Below are positions 23,000 through 34,802 of a stretch of DNA of 64,000 nt, one piece after another. Every line of letters starts with the position of its first letter. The stretch's first letter is position 1. The notes beneath the pieces are model-generated. The model saw nothing but the letters and a program-made list of their open reading frames with translations, did not search any database and was not told the DNA's origin. The DNA is from Rhynchopus euleeides (taxonomy: Eukaryota; Euglenozoa; Diplonemea; Diplonemida; Diplonemidae), in NCBI GenBank assembly GCA_963210315.1, contig OY723259.1, positions 1-64,000 on the forward strand. The letters run 5' to 3'. Both the position numbers and the translations under genes were made by a program.

Positions 23000-25900
23000 T
23001 CACACTGCGTCAGGAGCCTTCACATGCTCGTCCTGACAGGGCTTCTTGCCGTTGTGATATCTCCTGCGGATGGCCAGCACCGCCACGACGGCAACAGCAG
23101 CGACGGCAACGACGGAACCCACCACAATAGCGGCGATGACGCCTCCAGATAAATCGTCATCGTTCGATGGAGCGGGTGTCGGCAGTGCAACGCAGACGGG
23201 TGTGTCGTTGCGCGTAGCGAGGTTGAACCCAGTCGAGCACGTGAGAGCCACACACACACCACCCAGCAGCACGGAGTCTGCTGCCCCGGCAAGGGGGCAC
23301 TGCACAGCGCCAGAAGCGACTGTGACAAGATCGGCCTCACCCAGCACAGCCAGAAGCTCTCCACCGGCAGTGGAGATGCGTTGGTTCAGCAGGGCGATGA
23401 GGTTTCCGGCATCGACAGCAGCACCCGACGTCACACGCAGAGTGAAATGCACAGACCCGCACGAAAAGGCGGGGTCGACTGTCCCAAGGAGCGACGACAG
23501 GATGGATCGCAGACTCTCCACCAGTGGAGTATTGCCGAGGAACTGCGTGCACACAGCGTCACGGAACACGCCCGACACAACAGTCGAAGCAGGCGTGGGG
23601 GCAGGGGTGACGGGTGCAGCTGTCACATCTGGGATGTGAGTGACAGGTGCTTGCGTGTCAGGTGCAACAGAAGGGGTAGGAGTCGGAGGCGCAATAGTAG
23701 GCGGGCTCGGTGTGGCAGGCGCCACAGTGGGGGCATCCCCGAGGTAGCGAAGCACCAGCACCTCACCGTGGCCAGTCTGACGGTTCTGTTGGGCGTCCTG
23801 GGTGAGGTACATCACCCCAGACACAGGGTCGAACTGCACATCCACAGGCCGCACCGCCCAGTCGGGGAACGTCGCTGAGCCACCAGCCGCCGCCGTCGCG
23901 CTCGTGAAGATGTCCACCTCCGTCTTCGCCTCCATATCCAGCATCACCACCTTGTATCCCACAGCGGGGTTGCGGTTCCACGACCCGTGGAAGGCCACGA
24001 AGGCCTTTCCCCTCCAGGCACACGGGAAGGCGTCGCGCGACAGCCCACACTCATCCTTCAGGAAGGTGATCCCGAGCGGGGCCATGTGGGCCTGGAAGCT
24101 GTAGTGCGGGGCGACCACTTTGCTGGGGTCCCGGCAGAAGGTGTTGTTGTGGGTGTCCTTGAACCCGGGGATGGGGTTGGCTACCGTACGCTCCCACACC
24201 CACTGCCGCCCGGGCTGGTGCCCGTGCTTCTCCTGTTGCGCCTCTGGCAGGCGGAACTCGCTCCAGCAGTAGGGGTACCCGTAGAAGAGGCCCTCCTTTG
24301 TGATGTCGAACTTGTTCACCTCCTCCGACGGGTTGTCGTTGTGCACGTCCCCGCCCAGCTCCTCATGGTACAGGTTGTCCGCCCCGTTCTCCACGCCCCA
24401 CAGCACCCCGGCGCTGTCGAAGGCCAGCCCGACCTCGTTCCGCAGCCCGTTTGCCACCAGGGCCAGGTCAATGAACTGCAGCGGTGTCGCGAAGGCCGAA
24501 GCCGGCTGCAGCAGCGTTGCCAGCGGGACCTTGCGGAGCGCACTCCGGAACTCGTTCGCGTCCACGTTGAAGGCGCTCCCCACAGAGATGAACATGGTGT
24601 CGGCGTTCACGGCAAGCGTGCGGGTCACGTGCCCCCACTTCGTCTCCTCCGACCCACCCTCCGACAGCGGGTGATCCGAGATCCCGTCCACCAGCGTCAC
24701 CTGGTTGCTCAGCTCGCGCGCCCCCCTGTTGTACTCCCACCGGTACAGCTGGTGCGCAGAGGTTGCGAAGACGTAGTCCCCCACAATCGCGATCCCGTGG
24801 CTCAGCTTCTTCACAACGTCGTGCTGGTCTGTCTGCACCAGCACCTTCCGCTCGTCCGCACCCTCAATCTTCCCGTCCCCGTTCACATCCATCAGGTGCA
24901 CCACAGTCGACTCCACCGCATCGACAACGAGGATCGCCGTCCGCCCCCCCACCTTCTCGACCGCCATCATCCGGGGCTTCCCGAAGTTTCCTGCGATGGA
25001 CTCCACACAGATCCCGTAGGGAGCTGCCGAGTTGGAGTACGGCGTGGTGCATTCGCGCGGAGGTGCGGGAGTCGCAGGAGCAATGGTAGGCGGGGCCACA
25101 GTCTCAGGTGCGGGAGTCGGGGGCGCAATAGTATGCGGGCTCGGTGTGGCAGGCGCCACAGTGAGAGCATCCCCGATGTAGCGAACCACCAGCACCTCAC
25201 CCTGGCCACGGATACCGTCCTGGGTGAGGTACATCACCCCGGACACAGGGTCGAACTGCACATCCACAGGCCGCGTGCCCTGGACAAACGGCGCTGCCCC
25301 ACCAGCCGCCGCCGTCGCGCTCGTGAAGATGTCCACCTCCGTCTTCGACTCCATATCCAGCATCACCACCTTGTATCCCACAGCGGGGTTGCGGTTCCAC
25401 GACCCGTGGAAGGCCACGAAGGCCTTTCCCCTCCAGGCACACGGGAAGGCGTCGCGCGACAGCCCACACTCATCCTTCAGGAAGGTGATCCCGAGCGGGG
25501 CCATGTGGGCCTGGAAGCTGTAGTGCGGGGCGACCACTTTGCTGGAGTCCCTGCAGAAGGTGTCGTTGTGGGTGTCGGCGAACCCGGCATCCGCACTGTC
25601 CAGCGTGCGCTCCCACACCCACTGCCGCCCGGGCTGGTGCCCATACGTTGCCCGTGCCGCATCCGGCAGGCGGAACTCGCTCCAGCAGTAGGGGTACCCG
25701 TAGAAGAGCCTCTCCTTTGTGATGTCGAACTTGTTCACCTCCTCCGACGGGTTGTCGTTGTGCACGTCCCCGCCCAGCTCCTTGTGGTACGCGTTGTCCG
25801 CCCCGTTCTCCACACCCCACAGCACCCCGGCGCTGTCGAAGGCCAGCCCGACCTCGTTCCGCAGCCCGTTTGCCACCAGGGCCAGGTCAATGAACTGCAG

Positions 25901-26557
25901 CGGTGTCGCGAAGGCCGAAGCCGGCTGCAGCAGCGTTGCCAGCGGGACCTTGCGGAGCGCACTCCGGAACTCGTTCGCGTCCACGTTGAAGGCGCTCCCC
26001 ACAGAGATGAACATGGTGTCGGCGTTCGCGGCAAGCGTGCGGGTCACGTGTCCCCACTTCGTCTCCTCCGACCCACCCTCCGACAGCGGGTGATCCGAGA
26101 TCCCGTCCACCAGCGTCACCTGGTTGCTCAGCTCGCGCGCCCCCCTGTTGTACTCCCACCGGTACAGCTGGTGCGCAGAGGTTGCGAAGACGTAGTCCCC
26201 CACAATCGCGATCCCGTGGCTCAGCTTCTTCACAACGTCGTGCTGGTCTGTCTGCACCAGCACCTTCCGCTCGTCCGCACCCTCAATCTTCCCGTCCCCG
26301 TTCACATCCATCAGGTGCACCACGGTCGACTCCACCGCATCGACAACGAGGATCGCCGTCCGCCCCCCCACCTTCTCGACCGCCATCATCCGGGGCTTCC
26401 CGAAGGTTCCTGCGATGGACTCCACACAGATCCCGTCGGCCCCTGCCGAGTTGGGGTACGGCGTGGAGCATTCGCGCGGAGGTGCGGGAGTCGCAGGTGC
26501 ACCCACAACCTGCAGTATCCCTACCCCCAGCAGCCAGCAGACCTGCATGCCTATCAT
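23000..26557 (-). CDS. Type I membrane protein with duplicated glucose/sorbosone dehydrogenase-like domains
   Basis: A 1185-residue single-exon protein. The signal peptide MIGMQVCWLLGVGILQVVGA is followed by two domains of about 450 residues with GSDH-family (PQQ-type propeller) features: RNEVGLAFDSAGVLWGVENG, YGYPYCWSEFRLP, AFVAFHGSWNRNPAVGYKVV and RPVDVQFDPVSGVMYLTQD. Pro/Thr-rich linkers (TIAPPTPAP type) separate them. A small domain (VVSGVFRDAVCTQF...), a Cys-containing stalk, one TM helix (about 1138-1163) and a 22-residue cytosolic tail follow. The repeats are offset by 1419 bp and almost identical in DNA, so the duplication is recent or homogenised. The enzyme family oxidises sugars with PQQ or acts in binding; which applies here is unknown. 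ATG 26557 (or 26548) follows CACCCCTGCAG (AG 26573-26572) by 14 nt. Confidence 0.85.
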   Translation of the reverse strand: MIGMQVCWLLGVGILQVVGAPATPAPPRECSTPYPNSAGADGICVESIAGTFGKPRMMAVEKVGGRTAILVVDAVESTVVHLMDVNGDGKIEGADERKVLVQTDQHDVVKKLSHGIAIVGDYVFATSAHQLYRWEYNRGARELSNQVTLVDGISDHPLSEGGSEETKWGHVTRTLAANADTMFISVGSAFNVDANEFRSALRKVPLATLLQPASAFATPLQFIDLALVANGLRNEVGLAFDSAGVLWGVENGADNAYHKELGGDVHNDNPSEEVNKFDITKERLFYGYPYCWSEFRLPDAARATYGHQPGRQWVWERTLDSADAGFADTHNDTFCRDSSKVVAPHYSFQAHMAPLGITFLKDECGLSRDAFPCAWRGKAFVAFHGSWNRNPAVGYKVVMLDMESKTEVDIFTSATAAAGGAAPFVQGTRPVDVQFDPVSGVMYLTQDGIRGQGEVLVVRYIGDALTVAPATPSPHTIAPPTPAPETVAPPTIAPATPAPPRECTTPYSNSAAPYGICVESIAGNFGKPRMMAVEKVGGRTAILVVDAVESTVVHLMDVNGDGKIEGADERKVLVQTDQHDVVKKLSHGIAIVGDYVFATSAHQLYRWEYNRGARELSNQVTLVDGISDHPLSEGGSEETKWGHVTRTLAVNADTMFISVGSAFNVDANEFRSALRKVPLATLLQPASAFATPLQFIDLALVANGLRNEVGLAFDSAGVLWGVENGADNLYHEELGGDVHNDNPSEEVNKFDITKEGLFYGYPYCWSEFRLPEAQQEKHGHQPGRQWVWERTVANPIPGFKDTHNNTFCRDPSKVVAPHYSFQAHMAPLGITFLKDECGLSRDAFPCAWRGKAFVAFHGSWNRNPAVGYKVVMLDMEAKTEVDIFTSATAAAGGSATFPDWAVRPVDVQFDPVSGVMYLTQDAQQNRQTGHGEVLVLRYLGDAPTVAPATPSPPTIAPPTPTPSVAPDTQAPVTHIPDVTAAPVTPAPTPASTVVSGVFRDAVCTQFLGNTPLVESLRSILSSLLGTVDPAFSCGSVHFTLRVTSGAAVDAGNLIALLNQRISTAGGELLAVLGEADLVTVASGAVQCPLAGAADSVLLGGVCVALTCSTGFNLATRNDTPVCVALPTPAPSNDDDLSGGVIAAIVVGSVVAVAAVAVVAVLAIRRRYHNGKKPCQDEHVKAPDAV

Positions 26558-27539
26558 CTCGTCACGTCTATCTGCAGGGGTGGTGAGGTGATGCGTGGCA
26601 TGAATAAGCGCCAGAGGTGAATGTTGGCGCATGTTGTCCCGAATTGTACAAGACTCGGAGGAGTGGGTGGAGGTGGAGGTGGGGGTGGGGGTGACGTGCG
26701 ATGCCACACACCCAACGGGCAGGCCTGGCCACCTTGTTTTGGAATACGTTTATGATACGCGCCCTACACCCTCCACTCCTCGGCACTGTTGGTCACAACT
26801 CGTCCTGAAGACTACATTCTTGCCCCTTGTAGTCTTTTCGCCTTACTCTGCCCCTTGTCTCGAAACTCTGGCCTGTCACAATATACACCAGGTGGAGCAG
26901 GGAGGGTTGCCTCCTTGAAGGCTTATCGCATTCCCGCCACCAGCCCCTGCCACTCTGTTCTGTAGAGTTGTGGGTTATGCTGCCCTGACGCCAATGAACC
27001 CCTGTCTAGGTTGTCGCGGGCTGACTGCACCGCTCCAAACGCCCCCCAGGCTTGCCCCAATCGGACACTCCTTCACACAAAGCTGGTGTTCATGCAGAGC
27101 TCATTGGAAACTGCACAACAGAACACAATGTCATGTTTATACAAATTCAAAGAACCGCTGTGGTGTTTCTGCGTGCAGAGAACAAAGGGGAAGACACATC
27201 GAGGACATGCCGCGCAGCCCGGACACAACACAATGTCACGGGTGCACATAACGGAGGAGGGGCATCTGGCGATCAGACGAGAAGCCGCCGGAGGAAGGGC
27301 GCCACACTTTGCTACAACCTACACCTCCCGCCCCGCCGGTTGTGTCAAATGGATGCGATTTTGGGGTGCGGCAGGGGTGGGTGGGAGGCTCCTCCTGAGG
27401 CCACCTGGGGAACAAGCGCCCTCTCCTATCGCCCGCATTCTGCCCTCCCGGAGGAAAAGGGGTGGAACGCTATGGGAGAACAAAGGTGGGGGGAACGCGG
27501 TCTTCTCTGGAAACCAGCAGCAGCAGCCCCCCCCCCCCC
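26558..27539. other. Intergenic stretch, no gene seen
   Basis: About 1 kb upstream of the GSDH-like gene. It holds that gene's acceptor and short plus and minus ORFs without motif, ending in a C run (27526-27539) at the edge of a fold-back element. Confidence 0.4.
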
Positions 27540-29058
27540 TAGGGACGGTCACAAGCCCCCGAAAAGCGGTGACAAACCCAAAAAATCCAACTTTTGCGCT
27601 ATGTCGCCCATATGGGTGAAAAACCAGAAAATAATGCCCATACCGCTCCGGAAACGGTGTTCTGCCCTGTTTCGAACCCTTTAGTGCCTCTGTGGGGGTG
27701 TATTTGAGGGTTCTAAAAATGGTGACCACGGTTCGGTACCTCGCTGTTTTGTAACCACACTTCACACGAAACACGGGCAATCATCGCACAAATTACCGCA
27801 AAACAGCGCCAAAAAGGCACCCGCGCATCACGGACGAGTGATGTGTGGGACAGTGCTATCGAAAAGTACCTCACACGCATGCTCGCATGGACTGATACAC
27901 GATGTCCTGCAAGCGCCGGATACAAGCCCTCAAGAGCCCCTACATTCGGAAGAAGTGCACATCATGACTGGCATCATGATTTTCCGGCCACTTAGGAGTC
28001 TCGGTTTGATGAGTGAACTTTCGGGAAGGGGAAGAGGGACAGGGAGTGGTGCATACTGCACGCGTCAAAACGCGGAGTATATCAGTACCCCTTGAAGAGG
28101 CAAGCTCTTGTACTGTGTGACCTCTGAGTGACGACGCAGGTAAGACGAGAAGAGAGAGTGCCGCCGATGAAGAGCGCAGCGCAAATGAGAACGGCAAATA
28201 TCACCATCCGGCCTTCGCATGCAGGTGGCTGCGGCGGGAATCAGCGAGGCTGATCAGCCGATTCGCGAAGTGTGCAGACATGGCCTTTGCCCTCCAAACC
28301 CGGGTCGACCGAGGCAAAGCCCACTCACATCCAGGAGGTTACTGCAAACCCTGATGGGGCATCGTCGGCTGTGACCTTCCTGCACCTGAGGGATCATGAT
28401 TGACCATGAGCATGCATGACCATTGCAACCAGTCTCAAATTGAAGGAACGGTGGTGCGCCCCACAAACTGAATCATACATTCAAATCTGGTTGAGCTGCC
28501 ATACACGGCCCTAACTGGAGAAAGCCCTCCGCACCTTCCAGGTCTGTGTGAGTTCTCATACACTGGCTCCGGACCCGAGGTGGAGGTGTACCTCTCGCAA
28601 GTGCAGGGCGGAGGTCCAACCACAGTGCTTCACAAACGTGAAAATTCGCAGAGATGACACCAAAACTGCTACCATGCCTCTCCTTCAGCCAGGCCCGTGC
28701 AGAACAGTGAAGAATTGCTGAAGCTGAAGCAACTGGGTAGCAGCTTCGTAGGGACATCACCGATTTTGATGTAGTCTTTGCAAACGATGCACGCACTGTT
28801 GAGTATCACGCCCAGTGTCAATTGTAGCGATGGCGACAAAAAACACAACCCTGTAAAAGCCTGGCAGGTACCAAACCGTGGTCACCTGTTTCTCCAACTG
28901 TTCTCCGGTGCTCAAATGGTGCCAAAACAGGGCCAAACCGCCTCAGAACCGGTTTCCGGGAGGTTTTGGGCACGATTTTCATCAAGAAAATACGATTTTT
29001 GTTGATTTTTCATGAACCTGAAAAAAGTGGTTTTATCTCACCCTTGTGACCGTCCCTA
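27540..29058. mobile_element. Fold-back element of about 1.5 kb with long imperfect inverted arms
   Basis: The ends are TAGGGACGGTCACAAG (27540-27555) and its exact inverse CTTGTGACCGTCCCTA (29043-29058). Similarity continues inward for roughly 200 bp per arm: AAACGGTGTTCTGCCCTGTT and GGTGACCACGGTTCGGTACC on the left are mirrored by GGTACCAAACCGTGGTCACC and a CAAAACAGGGCCAAACCG block on the right. The interior has no recognised gene. The TA at each end may be a target duplication. Confidence 0.65.
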
Positions 29059-32000
29059 CCCCCAACAGACAAAACGGACCAGAAGACCAGCACCGGCTGG
29101 CAACCCCGCTGACAGAGCCAGACACGCTCCACGTGCAGTAAGCGAAGTCATCAGACAGCACCACACCACAACTGATATAAATGTGGGATATTTGACACCC
29201 CCCCCTCCCCGCTCGTTTGGGGTGGGGGTCTACAGATGACAAAGGGGTCCATGGCTGGAGCATCCGCTGCTGAGCATTTCACAGCAGGGGTTAAAAAAAA
29301 GGAGGCGAGCGCCACCACCACCACCACCACCCTCCCACTACTCAACACAACCAGTTGTGACATGCACGGAGTGCGGAAAGTACCCCCCCCCCCCACACAC
29401 ACACATACACCCCCACTCTCCCCCGTCTCCCCCCTGCGGCTCTGTGTGAAGAGAAAAAGATACCACACGAACATGCTGTATTACAACGGGGGTCCTCTTT
29501 TGGCCTCTGTGCTGAGAGTCTGTGGAGAGTGCCTCTGAGAGGTTGCATTAGGCGCTTCGCTCCTTCCACCAAAAAGCAAAGGGGGGGTGGGGTGAGAGGT
29601 AAGTTCAAAGACAAATGATAGGGGGGGTCGGGGGAATAATCGTACTCCTTTCGCTTTTCTGTAGACACCCTGTCCAGCAACCTGTGGGGGACGACTTTGT
29701 TGAGCGCACACCCCTGTGAAGTGGCATGAAGGACCTTGGTGCAAAATTCTAAAGCTGTTCCAGCCGCACGTTCCCCTTTTGTTACTTCGCGACTTCGCTC
29801 CGCTCTCCATCGCTCCCGTAACTTGTCCAAAAATATGAAAACCAAAAATAATTGCGAGCACTGATTTCGGCGAGCTGATAAAAGTATAAACCGGGCAAAA
29901 CACAAAAAACACCCCCCCTCCCCTCCCCTCCACCCTCTCCCATCCTCCCCCCCCCCCCCCCGGCCCCCCCCGGAGAGGTTATGCCCAAAGAAGAAAAGAG
30001 AAATGAAACACGGGCTTTTAAACACAGAATGGGCCGCCGGGCCATTCTGGCCATGCTGCATGCCCCCGTCCCTTCCCTGCTGACGCGGGGAAGGGACGGG
30101 GGCATGCAGCATCGATCCGCAGAGGCGGAGGGGGCCGGGGGGGGGGGGGGTGGGAGTGAAGCGAAGTCTAAGAAAAAAATGAAATCGCACACAAAAGGCG
30201 ACCTCTCTCTCTCTCTCCCCTTCACTCGTTTATGCAGGTTGTGTCCGAGATCCTATGGTGATACGCTCGGCAGCATCTGGTGGGGTAGGGGTGGGGTGGA
30301 GCAAGATGGCCTCTGCGTTGCCCCCGGGAGGGTCCGCGCCGGCTGTAGTGACTTAAAAAGGAAGAAAAGATTACATAAAGATTGAAGGGAGGGACGGGTG
30401 GGTGGGGCACCTCCACCACTCTGTGTTGCCCGGGGGGGGGGGGGTGGGGTGGGGTGGGGGGTGACAGGTAAGTTCAAAGACTGATGCTGTTCTCGACCAT
30501 GTTCAAAACTGCTCAACAATCAGGAAGTCACTACCTCCAGCTGTGCATGGCAGGGTCGCTGATTCCCTGAGGGCTGGGGGGGAAGGGGGGGGTGGTTCAA
30601 AACAATGGGGGCGCAGGGTGGGGGCTTAGCAACAATGTGTCGAAACAGAGGGCGACGCGTGGAGCTTTTGGTTTGTCCTCCGATACATCTGACCCCCATT
30701 GTGCCCCTCGGGATTGGTGGAGGTGGGGCATGTCGCTCCGCGGCGCATCGGGGGTGAGGAAGGGTGGGGGGGTGGAGCGGTCAACCTGAACCGGAAAAGA
30801 AACGGGAAAGCCATACATTCGGCAACACAGGCTAGACGTGTATGCGCTCGTTTCGATGGGGTCCCGGGTAGGCCCGCTGCCCCCACCCCCCCCGCCCGAC
30901 CGAGGCCTGAGGCAGTTGCAGACGTTGGCTCTGAAATGTCGATGCAATCATCACTCAACCCTTTGAGAGCCTCGGGGGGGGCGGGGTATTTGCTATCAGG
31001 CAAACTTTCGGAACAGTCCGGGATGTTTACACCGGAGGGAATCGGAGGGAAACGACCCGCTGCAACGTACCGTTTTCAGCAAAGATGAGATCCCCCTGAG
31101 ACTCTCAGAGGCTTTGAGTGATGAACGGGACCTCGCCATTCAGACACTAAGGCACACTCCCCGAGATGATCTTGCCCCTTTGGTTCGAAGGCCCCCTCTC
31201 TTGTTCGAAGAGAATACGCTGGACACAGCGTCACATCTGCTAATCCCGACGATTTCCCATTGCCATTTTGGGCAGTGGGCCGTGGACACTTTGGGCTGGT
31301 GGTTGAGATATTCTTTAGATGAGCGAGAAGGCCCATTGCTGAATTATTCCTTGCGGCACACGGCGCGTCCAACAGGGGCTGTTGAGGAGAAGAACCGGCC
31401 AAGCCGGGACCCCATTTACTCGAGCCGGGGGGTCCACGACTGCAGCCAAACCTTTTCGCTTTTCATTATCATTTTTCATCAATCATACTGGGGATGGTCT
31501 GAGTTTTTCGAGCAGTTTTCTAAGACCACGGATATGCCTTTTCGACCGGAGGGTGAACCATACAAAATATAAACTCCCCCGCCCTTCCTCCTGCCTTCAC
31601 AGGTGTGTGAGGCAGTGTTTGTCGCTTAGGAAACCTCGAATAGTTGCCAGGGACAGCGAGAGATGCCCCCGGGCGGGAGGGGGGATGTGGGGGTTTGAGG
31701 AAGAAAGGAGCACCAGACCCGGTCCTCCCCCCTTGACACACAGCCTGGCTTTGCGGTTCGCAGAGTGTGTCAAATGCGACGGTGGGGCTCAGCTCTGAAG
31801 TCGAGAGAAGAGACGAGACCCCTCGCAGTTCGACACCGGGTGAAAGGGCGGCCGCCACCCAGTTAGGGATTAAAAGTTACTTGGCCTTGCTGGCCGGGTC
31901 GAGCACGTTTCCGTTGAGCGACGAGGAGGTTCTAAATCTTCTGAGGCTGAAATACTCAAGACAGTAGGGACAAAACGAATCAGACAAAAAGATCACTTCA

Positions 32001-34802
32001 GATCAGGCTGTTGCTTGCTCGCACACAAAAGTATTATATCATCAGGGCACGACATTGCCCCCGCACATGCTTGTCTGTTCCAGAAGATACCAGGCTCGCT
32101 GCCTTCCAAGTTACTATGTTGGGAATAAAGGCACCAAACCCAGGAGTGATTGTGCTGCTGCAAACAGGACAGAACCAGGGTGGTCGGGTGCAACCCTGGG
32201 GGCCTTCCGCCCGAAGCGAAAGGCATCCCTCAGGCCCCCGTGTCTATAGCATTCCCTCATCGACTACTCTAGAAGAAGCGAACGTAACGTGGCCCCGCAA
32301 ACACACACCGGAATATCCAATGCAGGTTTTGCGCGGCGGTGGAAATATATTACAAACCAGGGGTACGCCTGTGCCCCGCTTGCACCCTGTGCCAAATTAC
32401 CTCAGAGGAGACAAGGGGCACTTTGAGGATCGAGGCGCGCTTCTGCACGCCAGAGCGGGAAAAAAAATGCGGCATCGAAACATAACAACATTCTTTTCAG
32501 ACGAGCAGACTCAGCAGCAACTAAAACAAGGTGCCTTCGTCCGACGGAGAGGGGGGGGGGGTGGGGGGCATTCCTGTTTTTTATGGGGGAAAAAAGCGGA
32601 GCAACGCCGTGCTTCCTTCTTCCTTTATTTGATGTGTTGGCGGATCCACTCCTCCCCCCAGTCTGATGGAGCTGTGACTGGGGGTTGCAAGAGCAGGCAG
32701 GAGGATAGCAGGCACAGCAAGCCCCTCCAGTTGGCGACACCTAACTATTCTAGGAATAGCGGGCAGGCTTATCTGGTGACTCAGATGTGGGGCAGCGCTG
32801 TCCAGACTCCTACTCTGATGGTCTGATGGGGGTGGGGTCGGGTTGGGTGGGTGGGGGTGGTGGGAGTGTCGATGAACCGTTTCGACCGTGCTTCGGGGGG
32901 AGGGGGTGTATGTGGTAGTGTCAGCAGAGCCCTTGTACTTTGGGAAGACCTCCAAAGAACAATTCGCTGCGGAAAAAGCAAGGGGGAGGGGCTCTGGCAA
33001 CCCCTCCCCTGAGGGGCAACAAGGAGCGAGCAACGTGCCCACCCAAACCCGCGACAGTCACACGGATATTGTACAGCCCTGCGTGGCGCTGAGCCAAGGG
33101 GGACAGACAGTGTGGCTAAAAAGATGGGTCGCTGTGGGAGCACAAGCAAGCTAGCCTCCGGTGGGGGAGGGGGGGTAGTTGTCTAAACGTGACGTGTCTC
33201 TCTTGCAGGCATCTGGAGACGTTTTCCGGTGACGCGATAAAAAGGCATTCGCGAGCCTTCAGACAAACAACACACGGGAACCTTTTCTGTTCAGTGCAGG
33301 TCGCACCGAGCGAACTCTGTTGCTGCTCCGCAGTCACACACACAGTGGGTGGCGCAAGGGTCAACCACGATACAATACGTGGAGAACACACAGACACACA
33401 GCATCCCCTCTTGCTGGCACTGATGTTGCGTGCAGTCGCACCGAGCGAACTCTGATGCCTGCCTCCACATGTGGCACGCGGGTTGGCACCGGGGTGACGA
33501 AGCCTCAACCCAAACCCATCACTTGCCGCCAATAGCTGTGGTACCTACAAAGGGGAGGGGATGGGGAGGGTGGGGTGGGGAAGGGGGAGTGGTTGGTTTC
33601 TGCTGATGGCCTTGATTTCTTTCCTTTCCGGGGACGTATTCTTCAACCGGGGGGGGGGGGGAGTGGGTGGGGGGAAGAAGAATCAATGTCGATTCTGTGT
33701 GGCTGCTGAAGTAAAAATGGAAGCGGTGGATGGCATGACGGGGGTCGGAGCCATCGCCGATCGATACATGTCTCATCACCGAAGGCTGCCAAGAAAATCA
33801 CAGCCCGTGAGGGTAAGGTGCAGAGTACGGCGTGTTTGGGTTGGCGGGTGCTTCGAAGGTGAGACCTGTGTTCTGACTTGTTTTACAACTTACAAGGAAG
33901 AAAAGGAAATCGAGCTTGTTTGTTGACCATCCCTGTTCCGTGCTGGGCAAGGTCTAGTCGGATGTTGGATGAATGCGACACCCCCTGGCACCTGCCTCTC
34001 GAAGTGACACTGACACTTCACGTGGGAATTCACGTGTGTGTGTGGACAGAGGAGATCACATCAAGAACAGGTGCTCGGTGGGCTCTACACTACTAAAAAT
34101 ATCCCCGTGCGTGTGTGTGTCATTGTTGAGGGGCGTAGAAAACAAATGCAACCGGGTGAATCACAAGAGAGAAGGTAGCACCGACAGTTGGTGTTCTTCG
34201 AACACCCCACAGCCTGTCGGGTGTGTGAAGTGTTTCAAGGATCCGCACGGTGAAAAGCTTCCTGATTTGGCGACGCCGAACTTACAAAAAATAAGGTGCA
34301 GACAGTGCCGACCTCTCCTTGGGGTGGTGGGAATGGGAAGCCCAAGCCGCCCCCAAAGGTTGTATGTTCATTCTGCATTCTGCGCCCAAGCCCAGTTGCT
34401 CAGCCATAATGCCGGCGGCGGAGGGCAGTGATCCGAGGACGCTTGTTTTTCATCTTTTCACCTCTTGCCCGCGTTGCAAAGCACGTACAGCCCCCCCCAT
34501 CCCATCCACGTGTGGGGGGTTCCTTTATTTTTTCCTATACACAATTGCACTGCACACCCACATCGAACGCACACTCACCCCGCCCCCCCACCCCCACGAC
34601 ACCCGCCTTGCGATTATTTCCCCTCTTCGGACGGACGACCAGCCTGGAATACGAGAGTCAGCCAGGGTCGTGCCACTTGTTTGGTTCAACTTCACTACTT
34701 CGCTGTGTCATTTCATTGTGAACACACTGACGGCCTCCCAACCTGACACGGCCAGAAGCTGCAGCGTGATACATTTTCCTTTGTTTTTTTACAACCCGGC
34801 AC
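29059..34802. other. Gene-free stretch, homopolymer-rich
   Basis: About 5.7 kb between a fold-back element and E2. It holds a degenerate block A (about 29477-29575, TTGGCCTCTGTGCTGAGAGT ... GTTGCATTAGGCGCTTCG), a perfect hairpin at 30053-30112, many G and C runs (for example 29382, 29945, 30430, 33648) and a (CCA)n tract near 29312. ORFs up to 282 codons have no acceptor or motif. Confidence 0.45.
30053..30112. repeat. Perfect 25-bp inverted repeat
   Basis: Arms 30053-30077 (ATGCTGCATGCCCCCGTC...) and 30088-30112 are exact complements with a 10-bp loop. A second small hairpin (AGAATGG...CCATTCT, 30028-30049) precedes it, and C runs left and G runs right extend the symmetry. Confidence 0.85.

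Noticed and set aside
23987-26620. 877-codon plus ORF
   Set aside because: Antisense shadow of the GSDH-like gene; low-complexity Arg/His/Val composition and no motif, whereas the minus frame has clear domain features.
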